A stretch of 64,000 bases of DNA from CAKSQF01 sp963628435 (GCA_963628435.1 CAVGEY010000012.1:1-64000), one strand, 5' to 3'; counted from the first letter of the stretch, positions 9,170 through 17,916 are shown. Numbers and translations are program-made. Notes: a model not told the origin generated them from the letters alone.

Positions 9170-10609
9170 TTATTTTACCGTATAGTGCTCAAGCAGCTTT
9201 TCGGCGAATCTCTGACCGAGAATTCTTGCGTCATGCGTGCTGAAATGATATTTGTCGGTACCTTTGATAAGTCCGCTTTCGCTGACGATTACAAGGTCGG
9301 ATGTTTCTATCGTGTAGACGTTTGTCATCGAATCGGCAACATCCTGCTGAACTTTGTTGAACGAGGGAACACTCGGGTTGTTGTATGTTTCGAATGTGGT
9401 CGCGATTTTGCCGATTATAAACGGCATTTCGAGATTCGTGTCGTCGCCGGTGATTTCGGCAATGTCGGCGCGCAGATCTTTTATCAGCGCCTTGAGAAGA
9501 GTCTTGTAAAGCTTGTCGCGTCCGAGATCGGCTTCGCCCTGCATCCAGACCATGCCGCGAACCCTCGGGGTGTATCCGTCGGCAACGAGTTTATTGTAGA
9601 CCGCTTTGAAGTTTTCGATAAAGTAATAATACTGAACGCCCATCGGAGATTTTGAGGGATTGACATCGGTACCTTTCCATTTCGATCTCGGATACCAGTT
9701 GCCGAATGTGTCCGAAAGTCCCCATGTGTCGTTGTTCAGCGCCGTTCCGCCTGCCGCCGATTTGAAGATGAAGGCGGGATTTTCGCTGTCATAGTAATCG
9801 TTGAGAATTTCGGCCATGCCGTATTCGGGGCCGATGCAGTTCGAGTTCCAGCCGTAGCCCGCCTTTACCGATTTGACGTAATTGTCGATAATCGAGAGGG
9901 TGGTCGCGCCTGTTCTTCTGTTCTTTTCGTTTTCGCCCGCAAACCATACGTTTGTGAACTCGCCCGAGAGGCTGCCTTTGTTGCTGTATCCGACCGCGTT
10001 CGACTGACCTGCGATGAGATACATGTCGATAACGCCCTTGTCCTTGCTTTCGTTAAGGGTTACCGCCGCCGTTTTCTCGTTGATTTCGGGAGATATTACC
10101 GCTTTGCCCGATGTTTCGTCGATCATTTCGGCAAGACGCGCAAGAAGAGCGTCTTTTGCGATGTCGCCCTTGTACGCGACGAGAATTGTCGTGCCGGTGT
10201 CGTTTCCGACCGCTTTTACCGCGTAATATCCGCCGTCAAGCGAGTCGATAAGTTCTTTGCAGTCGGCTCTGCTTTCCGAGTTGAAAACGATTTCGTTTCC
10301 GCCGGCTTCTTCGGTGTCGCCTTTTACGTTGAATGTTACGCCGAGCTTTTCGGTGTAAAGCTGTTCAAACGATTCGGCAAGCTCGTCTTTTTCGCCGAAT
10401 TTCGAATAAACAAGTGTAAATTCCGGAGTTTTGCCCTTTTCGGCGATTACCGCCTCTTCGGGAGCCGTCGGCTGAGGTTCGGCTGTTGTGACATCGGCTG
10501 TCGCGGATGTGGTCTCGTGGAGAGCCGTGCCGCATGACGTAAGCAGCATCAGCGCGGAAAGAAAGAGCGCGAGCGCGGAAATTATCTTTTTCGATGATTT
10601 TTTCTTCAT
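9170..10609 (-). CDS. exported SGNH-type carbohydrate esterase, paralogue 3
   Basis: 479 aa from the ATG at 10609; the upstream ATG at 10621 lies only 1 nt after AAAAGG and is less likely. Signal sequence with lipobox LTSC (Cys26), short Thr/Ala/Pro linker, the extra N-terminal region (about 52-180) shared with the paralogue at 5436, then the catalytic domain with GQSN at 201-204, GGTALNND, WMQGEADLGRD and YHFSTHDARILG. Long DNA stretches match the paralogue at 10660 almost base for base, for example 9280-9430 against 10750-10920, so the duplication looks recent. Second gene of the operon, 50 bp after the first. Confidence 0.85.
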   Translation of the reverse strand: MKKKSSKKIISALALFLSALMLLTSCGTALHETTSATADVTTAEPQPTAPEEAVIAEKGKTPEFTLVYSKFGEKDELAESFEQLYTEKLGVTFNVKGDTEEAGGNEIVFNSESRADCKELIDSLDGGYYAVKAVGNDTGTTILVAYKGDIAKDALLARLAEMIDETSGKAVISPEINEKTAAVTLNESKDKGVIDMYLIAGQSNAVGYSNKGSLSGEFTNVWFAGENEKNRRTGATTLSIIDNYVKSVKAGYGWNSNCIGPEYGMAEILNDYYDSENPAFIFKSAAGGTALNNDTWGLSDTFGNWYPRSKWKGTDVNPSKSPMGVQYYYFIENFKAVYNKLVADGYTPRVRGMVWMQGEADLGRDKLYKTLLKALIKDLRADIAEITGDDTNLEMPFIIGKIATTFETYNNPSVPSFNKVQQDVADSMTNVYTIETSDLVIVSESGLIKGTDKYHFSTHDARILGQRFAEKLLEHYTVK

Positions 10610-10659
10610 AATTTCAACCATGCCTTTTGCGTGAAATTTGTTTTGATATTTGTCCGGAC

Positions 10660-11949
10660 TTATTTTTTGCCGTAATGTTCAAGCAGCTTTTCGGCAAATC
10701 TGTTGCCGAGAGTTCTCGCGTCTTCGGTATTGAAATGATATTTGTCGGTACCTTTGATGAGTCCGCTTTCGCTGACGATTACAAGGTCGGATGTTTCTAT
10801 CGTGTAGACGTTTGTCATCGAATCGGCAACAGCCTGCTGAACTTTATTGAACGCGGGAACATTCGGGTTGTCGTATGTTTCGAATGTGGTCGCAATTTTG
10901 CCGATTACAAACGGCATTTCGAGGCAGGAATCGTCGCCGGTGATTTCGGCAAGATCGGCACGCAGATTCTTGATCAGCGCCTTGAGCAGAACTTTGTAAG
11001 ACGCTTCGCGTCCGAGATCGGCTTCGCCCTGCATCCAGACCATGCCTTTGATTTTCGGTGTGTATCCGTCTGCTTTGAGCTTGTTGTAAACCGTCTTGAA
11101 GTTTTCGAGGAAGTTGTAATAGAGAACGCCCATCGGAGATGCCGATGCGTCGACCGTTGCGTTGCCCCATCTTGATTTCGGATACCAGTTGCCGAATGTG
11201 TCCGAAAGTCCCCATGTGTCGTTGTGGAGGGCGGTTCCGCCTGCCGCATATTTGTAGATGAACGCGGGATGCCCGTTTGAGTAGAAGTCGTTGAGAACCT
11301 CCGCCATGCCGTATTCGGGGCCGATGCAGTTTGCGTTCAGACCGAATCCTGTCTTAACACATTTGCTGTATTCGTTTATCATCGAGAATGCGACTGCGCC
11401 TGTCGTTCTGTTGCGTTCGTTTTCACCTGCGAACCATACATTGTCGAATACGCCCGAAAGATTGCCCTTGTTGCTGTATCCGACGGCGTTCGACTGTCCG
11501 CCGATGAGATACATATCGATTACGTTTTCTTCGACGACGGGCTCGGTATCGGGTGCTTTCGTCGTTTCGGCGGCTGTTGTTTTCTTCGGCGCCGCGGTTG
11601 TCGCAGGCTTCTTTGCGGTCGTTACCTGTGCCGTTGTCGTTACGGGAATCGTTGTCGTTACGGGAACCGTTGTTGTCACGGGCGCGGTTGTGGTCACGGA
11701 TGTTGTTGCTGCGGGCGCCGTTGTCGTTGCGGTGCCTTCTGTTGTCACGGGTGATGTTGTGGTCTCCGGAACGGCTGCGGTCGCGGGTGCGGCGGTTGTC
11801 GTTTGCGGATTTTCGGTTGTTACGGGAGATGTCGTATCGGCCGCCGCTGTCGTCGAAGCGGCGAAATTTCCGCAGGACACAAGCAGAATGGATACGCAGA
11901 GCAGCAGCGACATCAGCGCCGCCGATCTTGCCGACAGAAGTTTTTTCAT
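10660..11949 (-). CDS. exported SGNH-type carbohydrate esterase, paralogue 4, with Thr-rich stalk
   Basis: 429 aa. Signal sequence with lipobox LVSC (Cys26), then a stalk of about 110 residues built from short repeats of TTT plus APV, VPV or IPV (about 32-140), then the catalytic domain directly, without the extra region of paralogues 1 and 3. GQSN is at 151-154; GGTALHND, WMQGEADLGRE and YHFNTEDARTLG follow. The stalk resembles the spacers of Firmicute surface glycan-degrading enzymes and would hold the domain away from the membrane. First gene of the three-esterase operon. RBS GGAAGG is 13 nt before the ATG. Confidence 0.85.
   Translation of the reverse strand: MKKLLSARSAALMSLLLCVSILLVSCGNFAASTTAAADTTSPVTTENPQTTTAAPATAAVPETTTSPVTTEGTATTTAPAATTSVTTTAPVTTTVPVTTTIPVTTTAQVTTAKKPATTAAPKKTTAAETTKAPDTEPVVEENVIDMYLIGGQSNAVGYSNKGNLSGVFDNVWFAGENERNRTTGAVAFSMINEYSKCVKTGFGLNANCIGPEYGMAEVLNDFYSNGHPAFIYKYAAGGTALHNDTWGLSDTFGNWYPKSRWGNATVDASASPMGVLYYNFLENFKTVYNKLKADGYTPKIKGMVWMQGEADLGREASYKVLLKALIKNLRADLAEITGDDSCLEMPFVIGKIATTFETYDNPNVPAFNKVQQAVADSMTNVYTIETSDLVIVSESGLIKGTDKYHFNTEDARTLGNRFAEKLLEHYGKK
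11560..11850. repeat. degenerate short tandem repeats encoding the Thr-rich stalk
   Basis: Imperfect 15- to 18-bp units built on gttgtcgttacgggaa recur within the coding sequence of the esterase at 10660. They keep the reading frame and encode PVTTT-type units. This is low-complexity coding sequence likely to vary in length between strains. Confidence 0.7.
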
Positions 11950-12015
11950 TGTTGCGGTTATGCCTTCCTTTTCTTTTTTGCGATTTTTACCGAATGTGTA
12001 TCAATCGGTTTATAC

Positions 12016-12044
12016 AATATAACATATTTTTTTCGATACGGCAA
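12016..12044 (-). promoter_or_regulatory. promoter of the three-esterase operon
   Basis: Minus strand TTGCCG (12044-12039), 17 bp, TATATT (12021-12016), about 65 bp before the start codon of the first esterase. Confidence 0.65.
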
Positions 12045-12083
12045 GCCGGATTTGATAAATTTTATGTATTTTTGAGAAAAATA

Positions 12084-12112
12084 TTCTTTTCGGGCAAAAA
12101 GCGTGGTATAAT
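12084..12112 (+). promoter_or_regulatory. promoter of the U32-maf-nth unit
   Basis: A perfect -10 TATAAT (12107-12112), 17 bp behind a weak -35 TTCTTT (12084-12089), about 50 bp before the TTG start. It diverges from the esterase promoter. Confidence 0.5.
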
Positions 12113-12164
12113 ATAAAAAAGCAGATACCGAAAATCAAAATACAGATAAGGCGGATAATCCGAA

Positions 12165-13892
12165 TTGACCGACAATAATATCGAAAAAACAACCGAATAT
12201 AAAAAAAGACTGCCCGAACTGCTCGCCCCCGCAGGTTCTCCCGATGCGCTGAAAGCCGCCGTCGGGGCGGGAGCGGATGCCGTTTATCTCGGCATGACCG
12301 CATTCAACGCCCGTATGTCGGCAAAAAATTTCACGAGAGCCGAACTCTGCGATGCGGTCGCATACGCGCATGAGCGCGGCGTCCGCGTCTATGTGACGCT
12401 GAATACCGCGGTACTCGACCGCGAAATGCAGCGACTTATCGAACTTGTCGATTTTCTCTATCGCAGCGATGTCGACGCGCTTATTCTGTCCGATCTCGGA
12501 CTTGCGTCGGTTATCCGTGCGCGTTACCCCGATTTCGAGCTTCACGGCTCGACTCAGTGTTCGGGGCATAATTCGGACGCGGCGGTTTTCCTTGCCGAAC
12601 ACGGCTTTTCGCTTATGGTGGCGGCGCGCGAGCTTGACGGAAAAAATCTGAAAAAACTGATTTCGCGCTCGCCGATACCGATCGAGGTTTTCGTTCACGG
12701 AGCGCTCTGCGTCAGCGCGTCGGGACAGTGTCTTATGTCGGCGATGGTCGGCGGACGTTCGGGCAACCGCGGCGAATGTGCGCAGCCCTGCCGTCTTCCG
12801 TACAATAACCGCTACCCGCTTTCGCTGAAAGACAACTGCCTTGCGGGGCATATCACCGAGCTTATCGAAATGGGCGTTTCATCGCTTAAAATCGAGGGCA
12901 GAATGAAATCGCCCGACTATGTGTCGGCGGTCGTATCGGTCTACCGCCGCCTGCTTGACGAGGGCAGAAACGCAAATCAAAACGAAATCGCCTACCTTGC
13001 GAGAGTGTTTTCGAGAAACGGATTCACCGACGGCTATTTTACGGGCGATATGAAAAATATGAACGGCGTCAGAACAGACGAAAACAAAGCCGAAAGCGGA
13101 CATATAAAGCCGCTTTACGCGAATGAGGCGCGCAATCTTGCGCCGATTTCGTCATACGGCAGAAATCCCGTGTCGGATAATGCTCTGCCGCAGCCGCATT
13201 ATGCCGAAAAGGCCGAAAAAAAGCAGCGCAGCGCGCGTTTCTATGACGCAAGGTCAATTCCCGAGGACGGCGGATTCGATATAGTATATCTTCCGCTTGA
13301 CCGCTTTGACGGAAAAAAGGCAAACGGCGTGATTCTGCCGCCGGTGATCTTCGACGGGGAAATCGCGGCGGTGCGTGAGAGGCTTTCGGCGGCAAAATCG
13401 GCGGGCGCTCTGCACGCGCTTGTCGGAAATATCGGGCATATAGCTTTGGCGCGGGAACTCGGATTCGCTTTGCACGGCGATTTCAGGCTGAACATCACGA
13501 ATTCATATTCGGCGTCGCTTTTCTCGGAAATTTTCGATGATTACATTCTCTCGCCCGAACTTACTCTGCCGCAGATACGCGATATAGGCGGCGCAAAGGC
13601 GGTCGCCGTTTACGGCAGACTGCCGCTGATGACGCTCGAAAAAGATCCCGGCAGCCGTCTGCTCACCGACAGACGCAGGGTGAATTTTCCGGTGATCTGC
13701 GAGGGCGGACGTTTTATCCTGATAAACAGCGTGCCGGTATATATGGCAGATCGGGACGCGGAACTCGCGAAAGCGGGGAAAATCGGGCGGCATTTCATAT
13801 TTACCGTCGAGGGCCCGCAGGAGGTCAGATATGTTATCTCCAACTATGAAAAAGGGCTTCCCACGAAAAAGGAAATCCGCAGAATAAAATAA
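12165..13892 (+). CDS. peptidase U32 family protein (RlhA/TrhP-like)
   Basis: 575 aa. The N-terminal half is a typical U32 barrel: LLAPAGSPDALKAAVGAGAD, the GTKNFNAR-like segment MTAFNARMSAKNF, and the Cys-rich signature HGALCVSASGQC with RGECAQPCRLPY at about 195-230. Members with this signature (RlhA, TrhP/TrhO partners, UbiU/V) are implicated in RNA or quinone hydroxylation and carry an iron-sulfur cluster; peptidase activity is doubtful for most. The C-terminal part is shorter than in RlhA. The start is TTG, with AAGGCGG 10 nt upstream. First gene of a unit with maf (18 bp gap) and nth. Confidence 0.85.
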   Translation: MTDNNIEKTTEYKKRLPELLAPAGSPDALKAAVGAGADAVYLGMTAFNARMSAKNFTRAELCDAVAYAHERGVRVYVTLNTAVLDREMQRLIELVDFLYRSDVDALILSDLGLASVIRARYPDFELHGSTQCSGHNSDAAVFLAEHGFSLMVAARELDGKNLKKLISRSPIPIEVFVHGALCVSASGQCLMSAMVGGRSGNRGECAQPCRLPYNNRYPLSLKDNCLAGHITELIEMGVSSLKIEGRMKSPDYVSAVVSVYRRLLDEGRNANQNEIAYLARVFSRNGFTDGYFTGDMKNMNGVRTDENKAESGHIKPLYANEARNLAPISSYGRNPVSDNALPQPHYAEKAEKKQRSARFYDARSIPEDGGFDIVYLPLDRFDGKKANGVILPPVIFDGEIAAVRERLSAAKSAGALHALVGNIGHIALARELGFALHGDFRLNITNSYSASLFSEIFDDYILSPELTLPQIRDIGGAKAVAVYGRLPLMTLEKDPGSRLLTDRRRVNFPVICEGGRFILINSVPVYMADRDAELAKAGKIGRHFIFTVEGPQEVRYVISNYEKGLPTKKEIRRIK

Positions 13893-13910
13893 CAAAGGCG
13901 GAACTCGCAA

Positions 13911-14519
13911 ATGGAAAAGAAAAAATACAGACTTGTGCTTGCATCGGCATCGCCGAGACGCAGGGATCTGCTGAATATGATGGGTGTCGATTTCGATCTG
14001 CGCCCGACAAGCGCCGATGAGGAGCTTCCCGAAAAAATCGCGCCCGATGCCGCGGTAAAAATGCTTGCCGAGAGAAAAGCGGCGGCAGCCGTCGAAAAAG
14101 CCGCGGACGATGAGCTGATTGTCGCCGCCGACACTATGGTTTTCCTTGACGGAAAACTGCTCGGAAAGCCGCACGATAAAGACGACGCATTCGCCATGCT
14201 GAAAATGCTGTCGGGCAGAACGCACGAAGTTTACAGCGGACTTGCGATTGCCGCAGACGGCCGTGTCTTTTCAAGGGCGGTCGGAACATCTGTCGGTTTC
14301 AGGGATCTGTCGGATGAGGAGATTCTCCGCTATATAGATACGGGCGAGCCGCTTGACAAAGCGGGCGCATACGGCGTTCAGGGCAGAGCCGCCGTTTTCG
14401 TACGCTCGATTTCGGGGGAGTATCACAATGTCGTCGGACTGCCGCTCTGCGATCTCGAAATGATGCTCGGCGAACATTTCGGACTGTCGCTGTACGATTT
14501 CGCGGCGAAAAGCCGATAA
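13911..14519 (+). CDS. maf: Maf family nucleoside triphosphate pyrophosphatase
   Basis: 202 aa. Maf proteins hydrolyse non-canonical or pyrimidine nucleoside triphosphates (dTTP/UTP or m7GTP) to monophosphates and limit their misincorporation. Seen here: N-terminal LVLASASPRRRDLLNMMG, the substrate motif AADTMVFLDGKLLGKPHDKDDAFAML, SGRTHEVYSGLAI, and GEPLDKAGAYGVQG near the C-terminus. The last resembles the dTTP/UTP-type (YhdE) subfamily. RBS AAAGGCGG precedes the ATG. It sits between the U32 gene and nth, an order fitting a small genome-maintenance operon. Confidence 0.95.
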   Translation: MEKKKYRLVLASASPRRRDLLNMMGVDFDLRPTSADEELPEKIAPDAAVKMLAERKAAAAVEKAADDELIVAADTMVFLDGKLLGKPHDKDDAFAMLKMLSGRTHEVYSGLAIAADGRVFSRAVGTSVGFRDLSDEEILRYIDTGEPLDKAGAYGVQGRAAVFVRSISGEYHNVVGLPLCDLEMMLGEHFGLSLYDFAAKSR

Positions 14520-14534
14520 TACGATAATGAAGAT

Positions 14535-15224
14535 ATGAGATACGGAACAAAGGAACATGCCGCCGCGGCGGTCGGCGCGCTCGAAAAAATCTATCCCGAA
14601 GCCGAATGTGCGCTGAAATACGAGGGCGAGAGCTGGCGGCTGCTCGTCATGGCAAGACTGTCCGCACAATGCACCGACAAACGCGTGAATGAGGTTTCCG
14701 AAATCCTGTTTGAAAAATATCCGAGCCCCGAAAAACTTGCCGATGCCGATATTTCGGACATCGAAAACACAGTCCGCCCGTGCGGACTCTATCATGTCAA
14801 GGCGAAGGACATAAAAGAGGAGTGTCGGCTGCTGGTCACGAAATACGGCGGTGTCATGCCGTCCGACATCGATGAACTGCTCACATTTCCGGGAGTCGGA
14901 AGAAAAATCGCAAATCTCATAGTCGGCGACATTTTCGGCGCACCGGCGATAGTTACCGACACCCACTGCATAAGAATATCCGAAAGGCTCGGACTTGTGC
15001 CGAAAGGCGAAAAAAATCCGCTGAAAATCGAGAGAGCGCTCGCGAAAAGGATAGAGCCCGACAAGCAGAGCGATTTCTGTCATCGACTCGTCATGTTCGG
15101 GAGAGAATACTGTCCGGCGAGAGGACAGGTGTGCGAAAAATGTCCGCTCTTTGCGATATGCAGATACGGACGGTCGGAAAAATGCGCAGAAAAAAGAGTT
15201 AACAGAAAGTTAACAGAAAGTTAG
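14535..15224 (+). CDS. nth: endonuclease III (DNA glycosylase/AP lyase)
   Basis: 229 aa. Removes oxidised pyrimidines and cleaves the abasic site during base-excision repair. LSAQCTDKRVN at the N-terminus, helix-hairpin-helix LLTFPGVGRKIANLI with the catalytic Lys, VTDTHCIRIS with the catalytic Asp, and the 4Fe-4S loop C-x6-C-x2-C-x5-C (from CPARGQVC to CPLFAIC) are all present. It follows maf by 15 bp. The end of the gene runs into a tandem gttaacagaaa repeat around 15199-15222. Confidence 0.97.
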   Translation: MRYGTKEHAAAAVGALEKIYPEAECALKYEGESWRLLVMARLSAQCTDKRVNEVSEILFEKYPSPEKLADADISDIENTVRPCGLYHVKAKDIKEECRLLVTKYGGVMPSDIDELLTFPGVGRKIANLIVGDIFGAPAIVTDTHCIRISERLGLVPKGEKNPLKIERALAKRIEPDKQSDFCHRLVMFGREYCPARGQVCEKCPLFAICRYGRSEKCAEKRVNRKLTES

Positions 15225-15253
15225 TTCTTTTTGACAGGAAATTACATCTCCTT

Positions 15254-15284
15254 TTGTGTAAAGTAATCAACAGAATGGTATAAT
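15254..15284 (+). promoter_or_regulatory. probable promoter before pncC
   Basis: -10 TATAAT (15279-15284) preceded at 19 bp by TTGTGT (15254-15259). It overlaps an upstream in-frame ATG at 15283, which argues that translation starts further downstream, at 15334. Confidence 0.45.
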
Positions 15285-15333
15285 GGCGGAGTATGAGAAT
15301 CCGAACGAAAAAACGCGGCAGGGTGATATGATT

Positions 15334-15855
15334 ATGGAAAACGGCTTTGATTTTGCGGCAGAATTCGATGACGCGGTAAAGGCGGCATCCGAACTTGTCG
15401 GCACTCTTAAAGAGAAAAATCTGAAAACAGCCGCCGCCGAATCGTGTACGGGCGGACTTTTCGCCGCACTGATAACATCGGTGCCGGGCGCATCGGCGGT
15501 AATCGACGGCTCGTGCGTCAGTTATTCCGAAAAAATCAAGACCGAACTCGTAAAGGTCGATTCCGAAATTATCGAAAAATACGGCGTCGTATCTGCCGAA
15601 ACGGCAAGAGCGATGGCACGCGGCGCGGAGACGCTCTTCCACGCCGACATAGGTGTCGGCATAACCGGATGGGCGGGGCCGGACATCGGCGATGACGGCA
15701 AGCCCGCAGGCACCGTATGCATAGCCGTGTCTTTCGGAAAGACCGAGAGTTTCGGAGAATATCATTTTGACGGTACAAGACTTGCGGTAAGACTTGCCGC
15801 ATCGAAAAAGGCGGCGGTGCTCGCCCGCGAGATAATCGAAAAGACCGCCGGCTGA
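15334..15855 (+). CDS. pncC: CinA C-terminal domain protein, nicotinamide-nucleotide amidase
   Basis: About 173 aa from the ATG at 15334, 8 nt after AGGGTG; an in-frame ATG at 15283 overlaps the likely -10 box. This is the stand-alone CinA C-terminal (PncC) domain, which deamidates NMN to nicotinate mononucleotide in pyridine-nucleotide salvage. Motifs: TAAAESCTGGLFAALITSVPGAS, SYSEKIKTELVKV, YGVVSAETARAMARGA, and GVGITGWAGPDIGDDGKPAGTV (Gly-rich site). It is followed 19 bp later by gpsA, probably on the same transcript. Confidence 0.92.
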   Translation: MENGFDFAAEFDDAVKAASELVGTLKEKNLKTAAAESCTGGLFAALITSVPGASAVIDGSCVSYSEKIKTELVKVDSEIIEKYGVVSAETARAMARGAETLFHADIGVGITGWAGPDIGDDGKPAGTVCIAVSFGKTESFGEYHFDGTRLAVRLAASKKAAVLAREIIEKTAG

Positions 15856-15874
15856 AATCCGAAAGGTATTTTAT

Positions 15875-16831
15875 ATGAAGATAACCGTGATAGGATGCGG
15901 ACGCTGGGGATCGTTTATCGCATGGTATGTGAACGGTCTCGGCCATGAGGTCAGTGTTTACGGAAAACCCGGCTCTCCCACGATGGCACAGCTGAAAAAT
16001 ACGAGAACGAACGGGATAATCACATATCCCGAAAGCATAAAACTCATTGACAGACTTGAAGACGGCATTGACGGCGATGTAATCATCATATCGATTCCGT
16101 CGCAGGCGCTCCGCTCGCTTCTTGCCGAAATTATGAGTTTCGCTCCCCAAAACAAGATTTTCGTGCTCTGCATGAAGGGAATTGAAATCGGAACGGGGAA
16201 AAGGCTGACCGAGGTTGCCGCCGAATTTATCGGCGACACAAACAAGTCGGCGGTATGGATAGGGCCGGGACATCCGCAGGAATTCGCGAAAGGCGTTCCG
16301 AACTGTATGGTAATCGATTCCGCCGATCCCGATGTCAGAAAGAGGCTTGTCGATGAATTTTCGGGCTCGCTGATCAGATTCTACTACGGCGCCGATCTTA
16401 TCGGCAACGAAATCGGCGCGGCGACCAAAAACGTTATCGGAATCGCGGCGGGTATGCTTGACGGTGCCGGCGTGTCATCTCTCAAAGGCGCGCTGATGAG
16501 CCGTGCCACAAGCGAGGTCGCAAGACTTATCGAGGCGATGGGCGGCGATATGCGTTCGGCATACGGGCTCTGCCATCTCGGCGACTATGAGGCAACCGTA
16601 TTTTCAGAACATTCGCACAACCGCGCATTCGGCGAGGCTTTCGTCAAAGGCGAAAAATACGAACAGCTCGCCGAGGGATATTATACCGCCGATGCCGTTC
16701 ACAGACTCTGCGGAAAATATCATGTGGAGATGCCGATTTGCGAGACCGTCTACTCGATACTCTATAAAAACGCCGATCCGAAAAGTTCGCTCGATCGGCT
16801 TTTCGCAAGAACAATCAAAAACGAATTTTGA
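15875..16831 (+). CDS. gpsA: NAD(P)-dependent glycerol-3-phosphate dehydrogenase
   Basis: 318 aa. Reduces dihydroxyacetone phosphate to sn-glycerol 3-phosphate for phospholipid synthesis. Rossmann start ITVIGCGRWGSFIA (GxGxxG at 7-12), IGPGHPQEFAKGVPN, and the catalytic-lysine segment GNEIGAATKNVIGIAAGM, followed by SRATSEVARLIEAMGG and CHLGDYEATVFSEHSHNRAFG. Family members usually carry GLGDLxxT at the last motif; here the equivalent is HLGDYEAT. Linked to pncC upstream. Confidence 0.93.
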   Translation: MKITVIGCGRWGSFIAWYVNGLGHEVSVYGKPGSPTMAQLKNTRTNGIITYPESIKLIDRLEDGIDGDVIIISIPSQALRSLLAEIMSFAPQNKIFVLCMKGIEIGTGKRLTEVAAEFIGDTNKSAVWIGPGHPQEFAKGVPNCMVIDSADPDVRKRLVDEFSGSLIRFYYGADLIGNEIGAATKNVIGIAAGMLDGAGVSSLKGALMSRATSEVARLIEAMGGDMRSAYGLCHLGDYEATVFSEHSHNRAFGEAFVKGEKYEQLAEGYYTADAVHRLCGKYHVEMPICETVYSILYKNADPKSSLDRLFARTIKNEF

Positions 16832-16856
16832 GTTTTCGGTTTGTTCGGGTTATGAT
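16828..16856 (+). promoter_or_regulatory. promoter before the membrane-anchored protein gene
   Basis: TTGAGT (16828-16833), 17 bp, TATGAT (16851-16856), overlapping the end of gpsA. A small GC stem, cgcggc/gccgcg (16861-16880), lies just downstream in the leader. Confidence 0.5.
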
Positions 16857-16900
16857 GATGCGCGGCGAAAAAGAGCCGCGGGAAAATCAGGAGGTATAAT

Positions 16901-17713
16901 ATGAAACAAAGCGGCAGCCGAAAGGCACTCGCATTTATGGTGGGTACGCTGATTCTTCTGCTTATAATTGCCGTCGTTTTGCTCTCGATTATCATTGTTT
17001 CGCTTGTCAGCGAGAGAAATGCTCCGGTTGAAAATACAACCGATTCGTATTCGGCAAAGACAACGGCATCGGCAAAAAAAGAGAGCGATAAAGCTCCCGC
17101 CACGCAGAAACCGTCGACGGCATCGGCGGAAATCACAACCGCAAAAAGTCCGGTAACATCGGCAGATATTACCGATTCGCATAAGACCGACGGCGGCTCG
17201 GAAGTCACCGAGGAAAGCAAGGTGACAACCGAAAATACCGCACCCGAAACAAGCCGCAAAGAAAGCGACAAGAGATTTCCGGGAGAGATTTATCCGACAT
17301 CGACCGTCGAAAACGAAAACGGTACGATAACGAAGAAGGGATCCTTCCTCGGCGAATCGGATGTGAGAAATTTCAGACTGCTTGTCGAATGGGAAGCGGA
17401 ATATGCCGGTAAGGGCGCGACAAGCGTACAGCTTACCGTGCGCGTGTATGTCAAGAGCCACAGCCTGCGTGTCGGGGCGAGACCCGGAGGTATGCTGTCG
17501 GTCGGAGGAATCGAAGCGTCATACACAAGCCCCGCAATCTACTACGACACCGACGATATACATCTTACTCAGGTTTACAGCCGTACAATGACGCTCTCGA
17601 AGAATTCCGCCGCCGCAAAGGATATCGACATAGATGCGGCGTGGTATTTCGGAGGGACATATTCGGGCATCGACATCGAGTTTCTGACGGCGTCGGGAAC
17701 AATCGAAATCTGA
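16901..17713 (+). CDS. uncharacterised membrane-anchored protein with Thr/Ser/Ala-rich stalk
   Basis: 270 aa, not recognised. One membrane segment at about 12-36 after a short basic N-terminus (signal anchor, no lipobox), a low-complexity stalk rich in Thr, Ser, Ala, Lys and Glu (about 38-130), then a compact domain of about 130 residues with alternating hydrophobic residues typical of a beta-sandwich (VQLTVRVYVKSHSLRVG, HLTQVYSRTMTLSKN, IDIDAAWYFGGTYSGIDIEF). It should face outside the cell. AGGAGG is 7 nt before the ATG. It lies alone between gpsA and rpsO. Confidence 0.8.
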   Translation: MKQSGSRKALAFMVGTLILLLIIAVVLLSIIIVSLVSERNAPVENTTDSYSAKTTASAKKESDKAPATQKPSTASAEITTAKSPVTSADITDSHKTDGGSEVTEESKVTTENTAPETSRKESDKRFPGEIYPTSTVENENGTITKKGSFLGESDVRNFRLLVEWEAEYAGKGATSVQLTVRVYVKSHSLRVGARPGGMLSVGGIEASYTSPAIYYDTDDIHLTQVYSRTMTLSKNSAAAKDIDIDAAWYFGGTYSGIDIEFLTASGTIEI

Positions 17714-17762
17714 AGCTGCCGCCGCGGTATATGTTAATAAATTGTAAACATTAAAAAAAGAG

Positions 17763-17791
17763 TTTGCAATTCAGGCGGCTTATGGTATAAT
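17763..17791 (+). promoter_or_regulatory. rpsO promoter
   Basis: TTTGCA (17763-17768), 17 bp, TATAAT (17786-17791). The transcript should start near 17798, giving a leader of about 120 nt. Confidence 0.65.
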
Positions 17792-17798
17792 AACCGAT

Positions 17799-17910
17799 GT
17801 ATGCGAGGGCATACGTAAGCATAAAACGGGCAACATCCCGTATCGCGGACTCAGATGTAAGGCTTCCACCGAACCGCATCCCGGTCCGACGAATTAAGAA
17901 AAATGAGGTG
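17799..17910 (+). promoter_or_regulatory. structured rpsO 5' leader, candidate S15 autoregulatory RNA
   Basis: Two clear hairpins (gtatgc/gcatac at 17799-17814; acggg/cccgt at 17826-17841) and a third weak pairing (accg/cggt near 17870-17885) fill the long leader. S15 controls its own mRNA through leader structures in several bacteria; that this leader does so is inference. Confidence 0.4.
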
Positions 17911-17916
17911 AAAAAA

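Noticed and set aside
11560..11850. Repeats resembling a CRISPR or minisatellite array
   Set aside because: The units are degenerate, have no spacers, and encode the Thr-rich stalk in frame.
17797..17916. N-terminal extension of S15
   Set aside because: The extra 40 codons have no family match, start without a ribosome site, and lie in a structured leader; a good ribosome site precedes the internal ATG.
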